Source: JANXQZ01 sp038225555 (lineage in GTDB: Bacteria > Acidobacteriota > Terriglobia > Bryobacterales > Bryobacteraceae). From it: 64,000 bases of DNA. Positions 25,535 to 33,953 of this stretch are shown here, piece after piece. Below the pieces are notes generated by a model, which worked only from the letters and a program-made list of their open reading frames with translations, was not told where the DNA came from and did not search any database. Numbering within the stretch: position 1 is the stretch's first letter; each line of letters starts with the position of its first letter. The position numbers and the translations under genes are program-made. The stretch lies in NCBI GenBank assembly GCA_038225555.1, contig JBBRRB010000004.1:183395-247394 (forward strand), given 5' to 3'.

Positions 25535-26458
25535 ATGGCAGCGGCTCCTTCCCTGAAGCTGTTCGCACCGAAACAATTCGTCCAATCGCCCGAAGAGCTG
25601 GTCCGGCGCTATACGGTCTCCGAAGCGGAAGCATATACGCGCTGGCTGGCTACGAGCCACTACGAAAATTTTCACGTCGTGTCGTTCCTGCTGCCGAAGA
25701 GACTCCATCAGGATTTCTACAACGTCTACTCGTTTTGCCGCTGGGCCGACGATCTAGGCGATGAGATTGAGGATACGGGCGAAAGCCTGCGCCTGCTGGG
25801 CTGGTGGCGAAGCGAATTGGACGCCATGTGTCGCGGTGAGGTAAAGCACCCTGTCTTCGTCGCTCTGGAAGGAACGGTCAGGAAGCATGGCCTTCCAAAG
25901 CAACTCTTCTCCGATCTAATTACCGCGTTCGAGCAGGATCAAACCGTCACCCGCTATCGCGAGTGGGATCATTTGTTTGGCTATTGCTCTAACTCGGCGA
26001 ACCCGGTAGGGCGCTTGGTGTTGCGGCTGTGCGGCTACGACGATCCCGAACGGGACCGCCTGTCGGACGCTACCTGCACGGCTCTGCAGTTAGCCAATTT
26101 CTGGCAGGATGTTACGGTGGACTTGTTGAAGGATCGGGTTTACCTTCCGCTTGATTTGCTGGAGCGTCATCACTACACCCTCTGCGAACTGACGGCTCTG
26201 GAGTTCAACGCGCAGTTCCGGGAAGTAATGCGGGAGGCTGTGGCGATGGCCCGCAAGTTTTTCCGGGAGGGGCTGGCGCTTCCAAAGATGGTCAACCGGC
26301 GGCTTGCGTTCGATCTGGAACTCTTCAGCCGCGGAGGCATGCGGGTGCTGGCTAAGATCGAGCGGCAGGACTACAACGTGCTGGCGCGGCGGCCTGTCGT
26401 TTCGAAGTTCGAGAGAGTGGAGTTGCTGATCGGCAGCGTGCTTCGGAGTGTATTTTAG
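25535..26458 (+). CDS. hpnC: Hydroxysqualene synthase HpnC
   Basis: A 307-residue trans-isoprenyl diphosphate (head-to-head) synthase. With HpnD and HpnE it forms the bacterial three-step route from farnesyl diphosphate to squalene; HpnC converts presqualene diphosphate to hydroxysqualene. The two aspartate-rich motifs are present: FCRWADDLGDEIED and NFWQDVTVDLLKDRVYLP. HYENFHVVSFLLPKRLHQDF near the N-terminus is typical of HpnC rather than HpnD. The ATG at 25535 is chosen; a TTG two codons earlier is the other option. It is directly followed by hpnD with no gap. Confidence 0.92.
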   Translation: MAAAPSLKLFAPKQFVQSPEELVRRYTVSEAEAYTRWLATSHYENFHVVSFLLPKRLHQDFYNVYSFCRWADDLGDEIEDTGESLRLLGWWRSELDAMCRGEVKHPVFVALEGTVRKHGLPKQLFSDLITAFEQDQTVTRYREWDHLFGYCSNSANPVGRLVLRLCGYDDPERDRLSDATCTALQLANFWQDVTVDLLKDRVYLPLDLLERHHYTLCELTALEFNAQFREVMREAVAMARKFFREGLALPKMVNRRLAFDLELFSRGGMRVLAKIERQDYNVLARRPVVSKFERVELLIGSVLRSVF

Positions 26459-27283
26459 ATGCCGGTTTCGCTAGAGGAATCGTATGCGTTCTGCCGCAGA
26501 ATCGCCCGAACGCGGGCGCGAAACTTTTACTACTCTTTCATCCTGCTCTCGCGCGATCAGAAAAATGCGATGTGCGCCATGTATGCCTTCATGCGGTTCT
26601 GTGACGACCTGAGCGATGAGCAAGGGGCCAATCTTACGGCCATCGCAGAATGGCGCAGGCAACTCGAGGCCGCTCTCAAGGGCAGCTACGGCGACCACCC
26701 TGTCTGGCCGGCGTTTCACGACGCTGTCAGGCGCTACGCAATTCCCCAGGACTACTTTCACCAAATGATCGAGGGCGTTAGTTCCGATCTTGAGCCGCAC
26801 ACCTTCCAGACATTCGATCAGCTTTATCGCTATTGTTACCAGGTGGCGAGCGTAGTAGGACTGACCACGATTCATATTTTCGGGTTCGACTCGCCCGAAG
26901 CGCTTCCGTTGGCTGAGAAGTGCGGAATTGCGTTTCAGCTAACGAACATCCTGCGCGACGTGCGCGAGGATGCCGACAATGGGCGAGTCTACATTCCGCA
27001 GGAAGATCTCGAACGCTTCGGCGCGGATCTTCGCAAGCACGACGGTAATTTCATCCGGCTGATGAGTTTCGAAGCCGAGCGGGCACGGGATTATTACAAG
27101 CAATCACAGCCGTTGATCGATTTAATTCACAAGCGGAGCAGACCCTCGCTGTGGGCTTTGATTCAGATTTACCGACGCCTGCTTGAACGCATCGAGCGTT
27201 CTAATTTCAATGTCTTGGAACAGCGTATCAGCCTGCCGACCTGGGAGAAGTTAAGCATTGTCGCGCGCGCGGCAGTTAGATAG
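26459..27283 (+). CDS. hpnD: Presqualene diphosphate synthase HpnD
   Basis: A 274-residue prenyl synthase that joins two farnesyl diphosphates into presqualene diphosphate. N-terminal ARTRARNFYYSFILLSRDQK and MYAFMRFCDDLSDEQ (first Asp motif), CYQVASVVGLTTIHIFGF, and LTNILRDVREDADNGRVYIP (second Asp motif) are all standard for HpnD. It abuts hpnC (ATG immediately after TAG). HpnE, the FAD oxidoreductase completing squalene synthesis, is not downstream and not elsewhere in this window. Confidence 0.95.
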   Translation: MPVSLEESYAFCRRIARTRARNFYYSFILLSRDQKNAMCAMYAFMRFCDDLSDEQGANLTAIAEWRRQLEAALKGSYGDHPVWPAFHDAVRRYAIPQDYFHQMIEGVSSDLEPHTFQTFDQLYRYCYQVASVVGLTTIHIFGFDSPEALPLAEKCGIAFQLTNILRDVREDADNGRVYIPQEDLERFGADLRKHDGNFIRLMSFEAERARDYYKQSQPLIDLIHKRSRPSLWALIQIYRRLLERIERSNFNVLEQRISLPTWEKLSIVARAAVR

Positions 27284-27284
27284 C

Positions 27285-28055
27285 GTGAGTACCAGAAGTC
27301 ATGTGCTTTCCCTTCGTACACCGGAAGGCATTACGTTCTCGTTGCCTTTGGCGAGTCCAGTCAGCCGATTTCTCGCGTGGCTGATTGACTGCGCCTGCAT
27401 TCTCGCCGCCTCCGCAGTATTCAGCAAAGTGTTCAGCGTGGTCGGCGTGGCGGATCGAGGGCTGGCGGAAGCGTCCATGGTGATCGGCTACTTCGCGATA
27501 TCGGTCGGATATGGGATCGCTTGCGAATGGCGCTGGAGGGGGCAGACGGTGGGCAAGCGCGTGATCCGGCTGCGCGTTATGGATTCGGAGGCGCTTAACC
27601 TGCAATTCAGCCAAGTGGTGGTGCGAAACCTGTTGCGTTTCGTGGATGCGTTACCGGCCTTTTATCTGGTGGGCGGCGCGGTTTGCTTGTTGTCGCGGCA
27701 CTCGCAACGTCTCGGCGATTTGGCGGCCAACACGATTGTCATTCGCCAACCCAAGCTGGTTGAGCCGGAAGCGGAAAGATGGCGGACCGCCAAGCTAAGC
27801 GCGAAGTACAATTCTTTGTTGGAACATCGACACTTGGCCGCCCGTTTGCGCCAGCGTGTGCCTCCCCGCCTGGCGGCGATCGGATTTGAGGCGCTCACCC
27901 GCAGGGACCGCCTGGATTCCCGGGCAAGGGCCGATCTCTTCGCCGAGCTGGCCGCGCATTTCAAGGCAGCCGTAGAGTTTCCCGCCGAGATCGAGGAGCA
28001 ACTCAGCGACGAGCAGTATGTGAGGAACGTCGTCGAGGTGCTCTATCTTAAGTAA
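27285..28055 (+). CDS. RDD-family integral membrane protein
   Basis: A 256-residue protein starting with GTG one base after the hpnD stop. It begins with a soluble strand (LRTPEGITFSLPLASP), then VSRFLAWLIDCACILAASAV, with the Arg/Asp pair that names the RDD family, a second helix (MVIGYFAISVGYGIACEW), WRGQTVGKRVIRLRV and a third helix near LPAFYLVGGAVCLLS with RLGDLAANTIV. A C-terminal cytoplasmic helical part of about 90 residues is extra. The RDD family has been linked to ion transport and to membrane assembly, without a settled role. As the last gene of the hopanoid operon it may help place lipids or sense the membrane; that is inference. Confidence 0.85.
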   Translation: MSTRSHVLSLRTPEGITFSLPLASPVSRFLAWLIDCACILAASAVFSKVFSVVGVADRGLAEASMVIGYFAISVGYGIACEWRWRGQTVGKRVIRLRVMDSEALNLQFSQVVVRNLLRFVDALPAFYLVGGAVCLLSRHSQRLGDLAANTIVIRQPKLVEPEAERWRTAKLSAKYNSLLEHRHLAARLRQRVPPRLAAIGFEALTRRDRLDSRARADLFAELAAHFKAAVEFPAEIEEQLSDEQYVRNVVEVLYLK

Positions 28056-28074
28056 CTTCCTTTCCAGCGTGTCG

Positions 28075-28117
28075 AGCCGCCTAGAAAGGCGGCTGCAGCC
28101 AGGATTGGCTGCCCCAC
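28075..28117 (+). repeat. Tandem-hairpin intergenic repeat, copy 4
   Basis: Hairpin 1 is AGCCGCCT-agaa-AGGCGGCT (28075-28094). Hairpin 2 is GCAGCC-aggatt-GGCTGC (28095-28112), then CCCAC. It occupies the gap between convergent genes ending at 28055 and 28126. It has the most regular stems of the four copies. Confidence 0.92.
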
Positions 28118-28125
28118 AAAGCAGC

Positions 28126-31100
28126 TTACGAAACGGCTGCCATTGCGGGAAGAATGATCCCCGTCAAATTCAACGGGTCGCTCGGTGCGAGATCCAGGAA
28201 ATCTTCCCGAGTATCGGAGCGCTTCACCACTCTCAACAGATCGACTGCCTCGGGGCGAGCGAACTGTTCTCCTGAAAATCCCGCCACAAATCGTCCGCCC
28301 CGAATCTCACCCCGAGCTTCCATGCGTCGCAACACTACCAGCAAATCACGCCATGGCGGAGCCAGCGTTTCGCGGGCGATCAAGTCGCGGAACACCACTC
28401 CCCAGCGAAGCAGAAGCTGATTGACGAGCCGCTCGGGATCGAAGGCAGACTCTGAGACGAGCAATGCCCAGCGACCAGGAGCATGCCGTGGACGCCTCTT
28501 TCCCCGGTCGATCAATGAGCGCAGATTCTCAAATCCATCGGCGGTAACCAGGCCTCCCGCGACGAGTTCCCATAGGCCGTCTTCCACCTCGCACGCCAGC
28601 CTGCCGGTGGCACGCAGCAGTTCGTTAAAGAACGAGGCTCCGCGCTGCCGAAGAGCCGCCAACACCTCGCGCGCCGGATGCGACGGCGCTTCCGGATCCT
28701 CGCGTTCGCCGATCAGCCAGCCCGCGTCTTCTCGCAAAAAGATCGCCAGCGGCGTAACGCGCGTCGCCCGCACTCCCCGCGACGACAGACGGCCCCACAT
28801 TGCTTCGCCGGAAAGACAGAGTTGATCGAGCAATGACGGATGGTAGTTCGCGATGCGGCGCGGCAAGATGAACTGTTCCCAAGCCGCAGCCGCGATCTCA
28901 AAACCCTGCAATTGCCGAATCACCTGCAGCGCGCCGTCCAACCCATGCAGCTGCTGACCCGGCGCGACGTGCTGCCAGCGCAGCAAAAAGCGCATGAAGC
29001 AGGCCGTGGTGACGGGCTCGATTTCCCGCCGCAAACGACCCAGGGTCAAACGGTGTATACGGGCCAGTATTCGTCGATTGCACCACTCGATCTCTTTGCC
29101 GGCATTGGCCGGCGTAAAGCGTCCGCGCAGGATCTGGCCCTCTGCTTCAAGCTGAGCCAACGCTATGTCGACGGCTTCTTGCGCAAGGTCCAGGCGCGCC
29201 GCCAAGGCGGAAGCGGTTTGAGGACCAGTGCAATCGAGCCATCCGCGCAGGATGGCAACCGCATCGGTGGCGCGGGCCAGCCGTTCGGTAGCTATCCAGA
29301 AGCCCCGCTCCCAATGAGCGCGTCCGGCCAGGCGGAGTTCTTCGAACCAGCTTTCCCATGCTTGCACGGGCTGGAGCAGGACCAGGGTGAGAAGGGCGTC
29401 GTGCAGCTCGTCGGCATTGCGAACGTCGGGCCATGACTCTTCCGCCACTTGCGCGATGGCTGCAGGATCAAGGGCGCCGACACCGGCTGCGACATCGGGA
29501 TTCAGACTACGCCGCAACTGGACCGCGCGCGCACGGCGTTCCTCAAGCGGTGCGTCATCGAGATAGGCGTATGGATTCGAATTCAAGATCTCGTGCGAGA
29601 ACGGAGATGGAGATACGGTCTCGATGGCCCGGGTCTGAATCGCTCCGCTTGCAATTTTGCTCAGCAGATCTTGCAAGCCGCGCAGATCCATCGCCTCATG
29701 CAAACAGTTGTCGATCGTTTCCCGCACCAGGGGATGATCGGGAATGCGGATTTCTCCCACCAGATTTTCCGCGCAGGCCGCCTGATCGGGAAACACCGCT
29801 GCCAACAAATCATCCGACTTCATGCGTTGAATGGGCGGTGCGATTTTGCGGCCTCCGATGAATCGAAGAATCGCGAGGGAGCGCGACGCGTTCCACCTCC
29901 AACGGGCAGCGAACATCGGCGAATCGAGCATGGCTTGGGTGAGCACGTGCTCTACCGTGTCGGCATTCAGGAAGCCGAAGATGATGTCGAGCGGAAACGA
30001 ATGCTGGTCGCTCAACGAGATGACGATGCCATTATCGGTGGCGGCGGCCTGCAGTTCAAAATTGAATGACCGGCAGAAGCGTTTGCGGAGAGCGAGTCCC
30101 CAAGCGCGATTGATGCGAGCCCCAAAGGGAGCGTGCAACACCAGTTGCATCCCTCCAGCCTCATCGAAAAAACGTTCGGCAATTACCGTTGTTTGCGAGG
30201 GAACGGCCCCGAGGCTCGCCCTGCCGGCCTGCACGTATTCGACAGCTTGTTCGGCGCCCAGGCGATCCAGACCGCACTCGCGCATCAGGAAATCTCGAGG
30301 GTCAAGCTGCCGCTCGATTTCCCCGATTACTTCCGACACCTCTTGAGACAGTTCGAGCGTTCGTCCTGGAGCTTCCCCCACCCAGAAAGGAATGGAAGGC
30401 GCGGCACCGTTCGCATTCTCCACCCGGACCCGACCCGGCTCCACACGCCTGATCCGCCAAGACGTGGTGCCGAGCAGGAACACATCGCCAGCCAGGCTTT
30501 CCACCGCGAAATCCTCTCCAACCGTTCCAACCGACATCCCGTCAGGTTCCGCAATTACCTGATAATTGCCCGTTTCCGGAATCGCTCCGCCCGACGTGAT
30601 GGCGGCGAGCCGAGCACCGCGCCGAGCTCGTACCACTCCGTTTACCTGATCGCGATGCAGGTAAGCTCCACGCCGTCCGCGCACGGTCGTGATGCCCTCC
30701 GACAACATCTCAATGATTTCGTCAAAGTCCTTTCGAGGCAGAGTTCGATAAGAATAAGCGCGGCGAACCAGCGCGAACAGGTCGTCCTCGCGCCACTCCT
30801 GCTCAGATGCCGCAGCCGCGATTTGCTGCGCCAGGATATCCAGCGCGTTGCACGGAATTTCGAGGCGGTCCAGCTTCCCGGTTCGGATCGCTCGGATGAG
30901 CGCGGCGCACTCGATCAACTCATCGCGCGTAGTGGCGATCAGGCGACCCTTCGGAATCGCGCCTACCCAGTGGCCCGCTCGCCCGGTCCTTTGCAAGGCC
31001 ACTGAAATCGAACGCGGGGACCCGATTTGAATCACCAGATCAACGCTGCCGATGTCGATGCCGAGTTCCAGCGAAGCGGTAGCCACCACCGCCCGAAGTT

Positions 31101-32016
31101 GGCCGCTCTTCAGCCTTTGCTCCGCATCCAGCCGCAACTTCCGAGAGAGGCTTCCGTGGTGCGGCAACACGGTATCCGGCCCAAGCCGTTGCGCCAAATG
31201 ATGCGTCACTCGCTCGGCAAGCCGCCGCGTGTTGACAAATACGAGCGTAGTCCGGTGCTGCTGGATCATCTCGGCCAAGCGGCCATAGATCTCAGCCCAC
31301 ATCTCGTTGCTGGCGACCGCGCTCAGTTCGTCGTTCGGGACCTCGACGGCAAGATCCATTTCGCGCCGGTGGCCGACATTGACGATGGTCGCGGAATCGC
31401 TGAGAAACCGCGCGATTTCCTCGATTGGCTTCACCGTCGCGGAGAGCCCGATCTTCTGCAACTTGCGTCCGGTGAGATGTTCCAAACGAGCGATGGAGAG
31501 GCTTAAATGCGATCCCCGCTTGTCTCCCGCCACGGCGTGAATTTCATCCAGGATGAGCGTCTTCACGGTCTTGAGCATCGCCCGCGACTTCTCGGCAGTG
31601 AGCAGGATAAACAGCGATTCGGGAGTGGTTACCAGGATGTGGGGTGGTCGCTTCAGCATCTGCTGCCGCTCCCAGACTGGCGTGTCGCCGGTGCGGACAG
31701 CCGTACGAATGGGAGCGCCCATCCCGGCGATGGGCAATTCCAGGTTCTTCTGAATGTCGTTGCCGAGCGCCTTCAGCGGCGAGACGTAGAGGACCTCTGT
31801 CTCATCCGGCAATGTCCCGGCGTGCGACTTGCGCACGAGGTCGTCAATGCAGATGAGGAAAGCTGCGAGTGTTTTGCCCGAGCCCGTGGGTGCTGAGATT
31901 AGAACGTCGTTGCCAGCGCGGATTTGCGGCCAACCCAGGCGCTGCGGTTCAGTGACGGCGCGAAACTGCTGCTCGAACCACTGGCTGACGACGGGATCGA
32001 ATTCAGAGAGTGGCAC
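28126..32016 (-). CDS. lhr: Lhr-type ATP-dependent helicase
   Basis: A 1296-residue superfamily 2 helicase. Motif I is APTGSGKT (42-49), motif II DEIH (157-160), motif III LSATVKP (near 194). Later helicase motifs include LVFVNTRRLAERVTHHLAQR, VVATASLELGIDIGSVDLVI and QRTGRAGHWVGAIPKGR. After the two RecA domains come the winged-helix and beta-barrel parts specific to Lhr, then a long C-terminal region. Lhr enzymes translocate 3'-5' on DNA and act in repair. Its length lies between Lhr-Core (about 850) and long Lhr proteins (about 1500). It stands alone and diverges from the gene at 32086. Confidence 0.93.
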   Translation of the reverse strand: MPLSEFDPVVSQWFEQQFRAVTEPQRLGWPQIRAGNDVLISAPTGSGKTLAAFLICIDDLVRKSHAGTLPDETEVLYVSPLKALGNDIQKNLELPIAGMGAPIRTAVRTGDTPVWERQQMLKRPPHILVTTPESLFILLTAEKSRAMLKTVKTLILDEIHAVAGDKRGSHLSLSIARLEHLTGRKLQKIGLSATVKPIEEIARFLSDSATIVNVGHRREMDLAVEVPNDELSAVASNEMWAEIYGRLAEMIQQHRTTLVFVNTRRLAERVTHHLAQRLGPDTVLPHHGSLSRKLRLDAEQRLKSGQLRAVVATASLELGIDIGSVDLVIQIGSPRSISVALQRTGRAGHWVGAIPKGRLIATTRDELIECAALIRAIRTGKLDRLEIPCNALDILAQQIAAAASEQEWREDDLFALVRRAYSYRTLPRKDFDEIIEMLSEGITTVRGRRGAYLHRDQVNGVVRARRGARLAAITSGGAIPETGNYQVIAEPDGMSVGTVGEDFAVESLAGDVFLLGTTSWRIRRVEPGRVRVENANGAAPSIPFWVGEAPGRTLELSQEVSEVIGEIERQLDPRDFLMRECGLDRLGAEQAVEYVQAGRASLGAVPSQTTVIAERFFDEAGGMQLVLHAPFGARINRAWGLALRKRFCRSFNFELQAAATDNGIVISLSDQHSFPLDIIFGFLNADTVEHVLTQAMLDSPMFAARWRWNASRSLAILRFIGGRKIAPPIQRMKSDDLLAAVFPDQAACAENLVGEIRIPDHPLVRETIDNCLHEAMDLRGLQDLLSKIASGAIQTRAIETVSPSPFSHEILNSNPYAYLDDAPLEERRARAVQLRRSLNPDVAAGVGALDPAAIAQVAEESWPDVRNADELHDALLTLVLLQPVQAWESWFEELRLAGRAHWERGFWIATERLARATDAVAILRGWLDCTGPQTASALAARLDLAQEAVDIALAQLEAEGQILRGRFTPANAGKEIEWCNRRILARIHRLTLGRLRREIEPVTTACFMRFLLRWQHVAPGQQLHGLDGALQVIRQLQGFEIAAAAWEQFILPRRIANYHPSLLDQLCLSGEAMWGRLSSRGVRATRVTPLAIFLREDAGWLIGEREDPEAPSHPAREVLAALRQRGASFFNELLRATGRLACEVEDGLWELVAGGLVTADGFENLRSLIDRGKRRPRHAPGRWALLVSESAFDPERLVNQLLLRWGVVFRDLIARETLAPPWRDLLVVLRRMEARGEIRGGRFVAGFSGEQFARPEAVDLLRVVKRSDTREDFLDLAPSDPLNLTGIILPAMAAVS

Positions 32017-32085
32017 TCTAGTTCAGAGTAGCCGATTCCCGCTATTAAGAGGTCAACAGGCGAAGCTGAAGTAACATCCGAGATT

Positions 32086-32724
32086 ATGCCTTCCAGGAAA
32101 AAAGCTCCGCCAATTCCAGCCGACCTCCGTCAAATGCTTGATCGTTCATTTCCTCATGGCGCTGTCGAGATGGGTTGGCCGACCGAGGAAGCGGAAGAGA
32201 AAATAATCGACAGCATTCAACAGCTTTCACCCAAGATTCGCAGCATTCAGAACGTTTCCGTGTACGAGCGAGATGCCGAAGAGTGTTCCTACCACACCTT
32301 CTTCCTCGTTATTTCGGGCGAGCAGTTTCGCTATAAGACCGAGACTGACCCGAATGATTTCGAGGAAGAAGTCGGCGATTCAGTCCCCGGCAGCGGCGAG
32401 ATCGGACTGATAGTTGGCCTTTCCATGCTCGCTCCCATCGCGATGGTCGCGACCTCCTATCAGGAATCTTTTGAGAACGGCGACTACACCGAGCCCGATT
32501 TCCGCAGCCCCGAATCGGAGTATCCCATCCATCCGGACATTGCTGCCGAGTTGGCTGTTCTTTCCGCCAAAGTCGTCTCACTTATGCAAGAGCAGGGCCT
32601 CCGCGTTCTCAGCGTGGACGAAGCCCGCCAGAAGACACCCTGGCTCAAGCCCTGCGAGGAAGTCGCGCTGGACCCGCAAGGCGAGATGACGGTCTTCGAC
32701 GCGTTCTTCTTCGGACGAATGTGA
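32086..32724 (+). CDS. Hypothetical protein, 212 aa
   Basis: A soluble acidic protein I cannot assign. It begins MPSRKKAPPIPADLRQMLDR and has a helix-strand core (EEKIIDSIQQLSPKIRSIQN, then SYHTFFLVISGEQF), an acidic middle (TETDPNDFEEEVGDSVPGSG) and a mildly hydrophobic stretch (IGLIVGLSMLAPIAMVATSY) too polar at its ends to call a membrane helix. The C-terminal FDAFFFGRM is distinctive. No cysteine motif or nucleotide-binding loop is visible. It lies between divergent lhr and co-directional gltA, with 107 bases before gltA, so it is probably its own unit. Confidence 0.7.
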   Translation: MPSRKKAPPIPADLRQMLDRSFPHGAVEMGWPTEEAEEKIIDSIQQLSPKIRSIQNVSVYERDAEECSYHTFFLVISGEQFRYKTETDPNDFEEEVGDSVPGSGEIGLIVGLSMLAPIAMVATSYQESFENGDYTEPDFRSPESEYPIHPDIAAELAVLSAKVVSLMQEQGLRVLSVDEARQKTPWLKPCEEVALDPQGEMTVFDAFFFGRM

Positions 32725-32831
32725 TCCGCCGCATACAGGTTGCTTGGTCCGCGCTAGAATAAAATTTCACCGCCGGAGCACTTCGTCTCCACACTGGAGC
32801 GCTTCCGCGCATAGAACAGGAGCCAACCCAC

Positions 32832-33953
32832 ATGGCCGTTACAGGCGCAGGACTCGAAGGCATCGTTGCCACTACGTCCGAGATTTGTTACATCGACGGA
32901 AACGAAGGCATTCTCAGCTATCAGGGATTTAACATCCACACCCTGGCTGAACACGCCACTTTCGAAGAGGTTATCTACCTTTTGTGGCACGGGAGTCTGC
33001 CAAAACAGGCGGATCTTGACGCACTGAAGAAGCTTTTGGTCGAACATCGGCCTATTCCCAAGCGGGTGACCGATTTCCTGGCAGGCGCCAGCGAGGCGGG
33101 ACCCATGGACGTGCTGAGAACTGCCGTCTCCATGCTTAGCTTGGATGATCCAGACGCCAAGGACATGTCCAGCGAGGCGAACCTTCTGAAGGCGCACAAG
33201 CTGATGGCGCAGACCGCTACCATCGTCACCACCTTCGACCGCCTTCGCAATAAGAAAGAAGCGGTGCAGGGCGACTCCTCGCTCGGTTTCGCCGCGAATT
33301 TCCTGTACACTCTAACCGGCAAGAAACCGGACGAGGTGATGGAAAAAGCCTTCGATGTGGCTCTCATCCTGCACGCCGATCACGAGTTAAACGCCTCCAC
33401 CTTTGCCGCCCGTGTTACAGCCGCCACTCTGTCCGATATCTATTCCGCTGTGACGTCGGGCATCGGAGCGTTGAAGGGTCCTCTGCACGGCGGGGCGAAT
33501 GAAGATGTGATTCGGATGCTGCTGGAGGCGGGCAGCGAAGCCGCCGCGCTGGAGCATATTCGGTATCGCCTGGCGAACAAGATCAAGATTCCCGGATTTG
33601 GTCACCGGGTTTATAAGACGGAAGATCCCCGGGCCTCGCACTTGCGGCAGCTTTCGGAAGAACTTGGGAAGCGGACGGGCCACGTAGATCTGTATCTCAC
33701 CTCGAAGAAGATCGAGGAGACGATGAAGGAGCTGAAGAACCTGAACGCGAATGTCGATTTCTACTCTGCGTCGGCTTACTATTCGCTGGGCATTCCGATC
33801 GATATTTACACTCCGATTTTCGCGGTGAGCCGCATGTCAGGCTGGACGGCCCACATTCTCGAGCAGTACAGGAATAACCGCTTGATCCGTCCCCGCGCCG
33901 ATTACACCGGGAAGCCGGTAGGCGAGAAGTGGAAGGCCATTAACGAACGGTAG
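32832..33953 (+). CDS. gltA: Citrate synthase family protein
   Basis: A 373-residue citrate synthase of the short type used in Gram-positives and archaea. It condenses oxaloacetate with acetyl-CoA; a methylcitrate synthase role (propionyl-CoA) cannot be excluded by sequence alone. Catalytic residues are His219 (GPLHGGANE), His258 (GFGHRVYK) and Asp309 (NVDFYSAS). RPRADYTG near the C-terminus holds the arginine that binds the substrate carboxylate. A good Shine-Dalgarno (AGGAG) precedes the ATG. The TAG stop is immediately followed by the serS ATG. Confidence 0.92.
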   Translation: MAVTGAGLEGIVATTSEICYIDGNEGILSYQGFNIHTLAEHATFEEVIYLLWHGSLPKQADLDALKKLLVEHRPIPKRVTDFLAGASEAGPMDVLRTAVSMLSLDDPDAKDMSSEANLLKAHKLMAQTATIVTTFDRLRNKKEAVQGDSSLGFAANFLYTLTGKKPDEVMEKAFDVALILHADHELNASTFAARVTAATLSDIYSAVTSGIGALKGPLHGGANEDVIRMLLEAGSEAAALEHIRYRLANKIKIPGFGHRVYKTEDPRASHLRQLSEELGKRTGHVDLYLTSKKIEETMKELKNLNANVDFYSASAYYSLGIPIDIYTPIFAVSRMSGWTAHILEQYRNNRLIRPRADYTGKPVGEKWKAINER

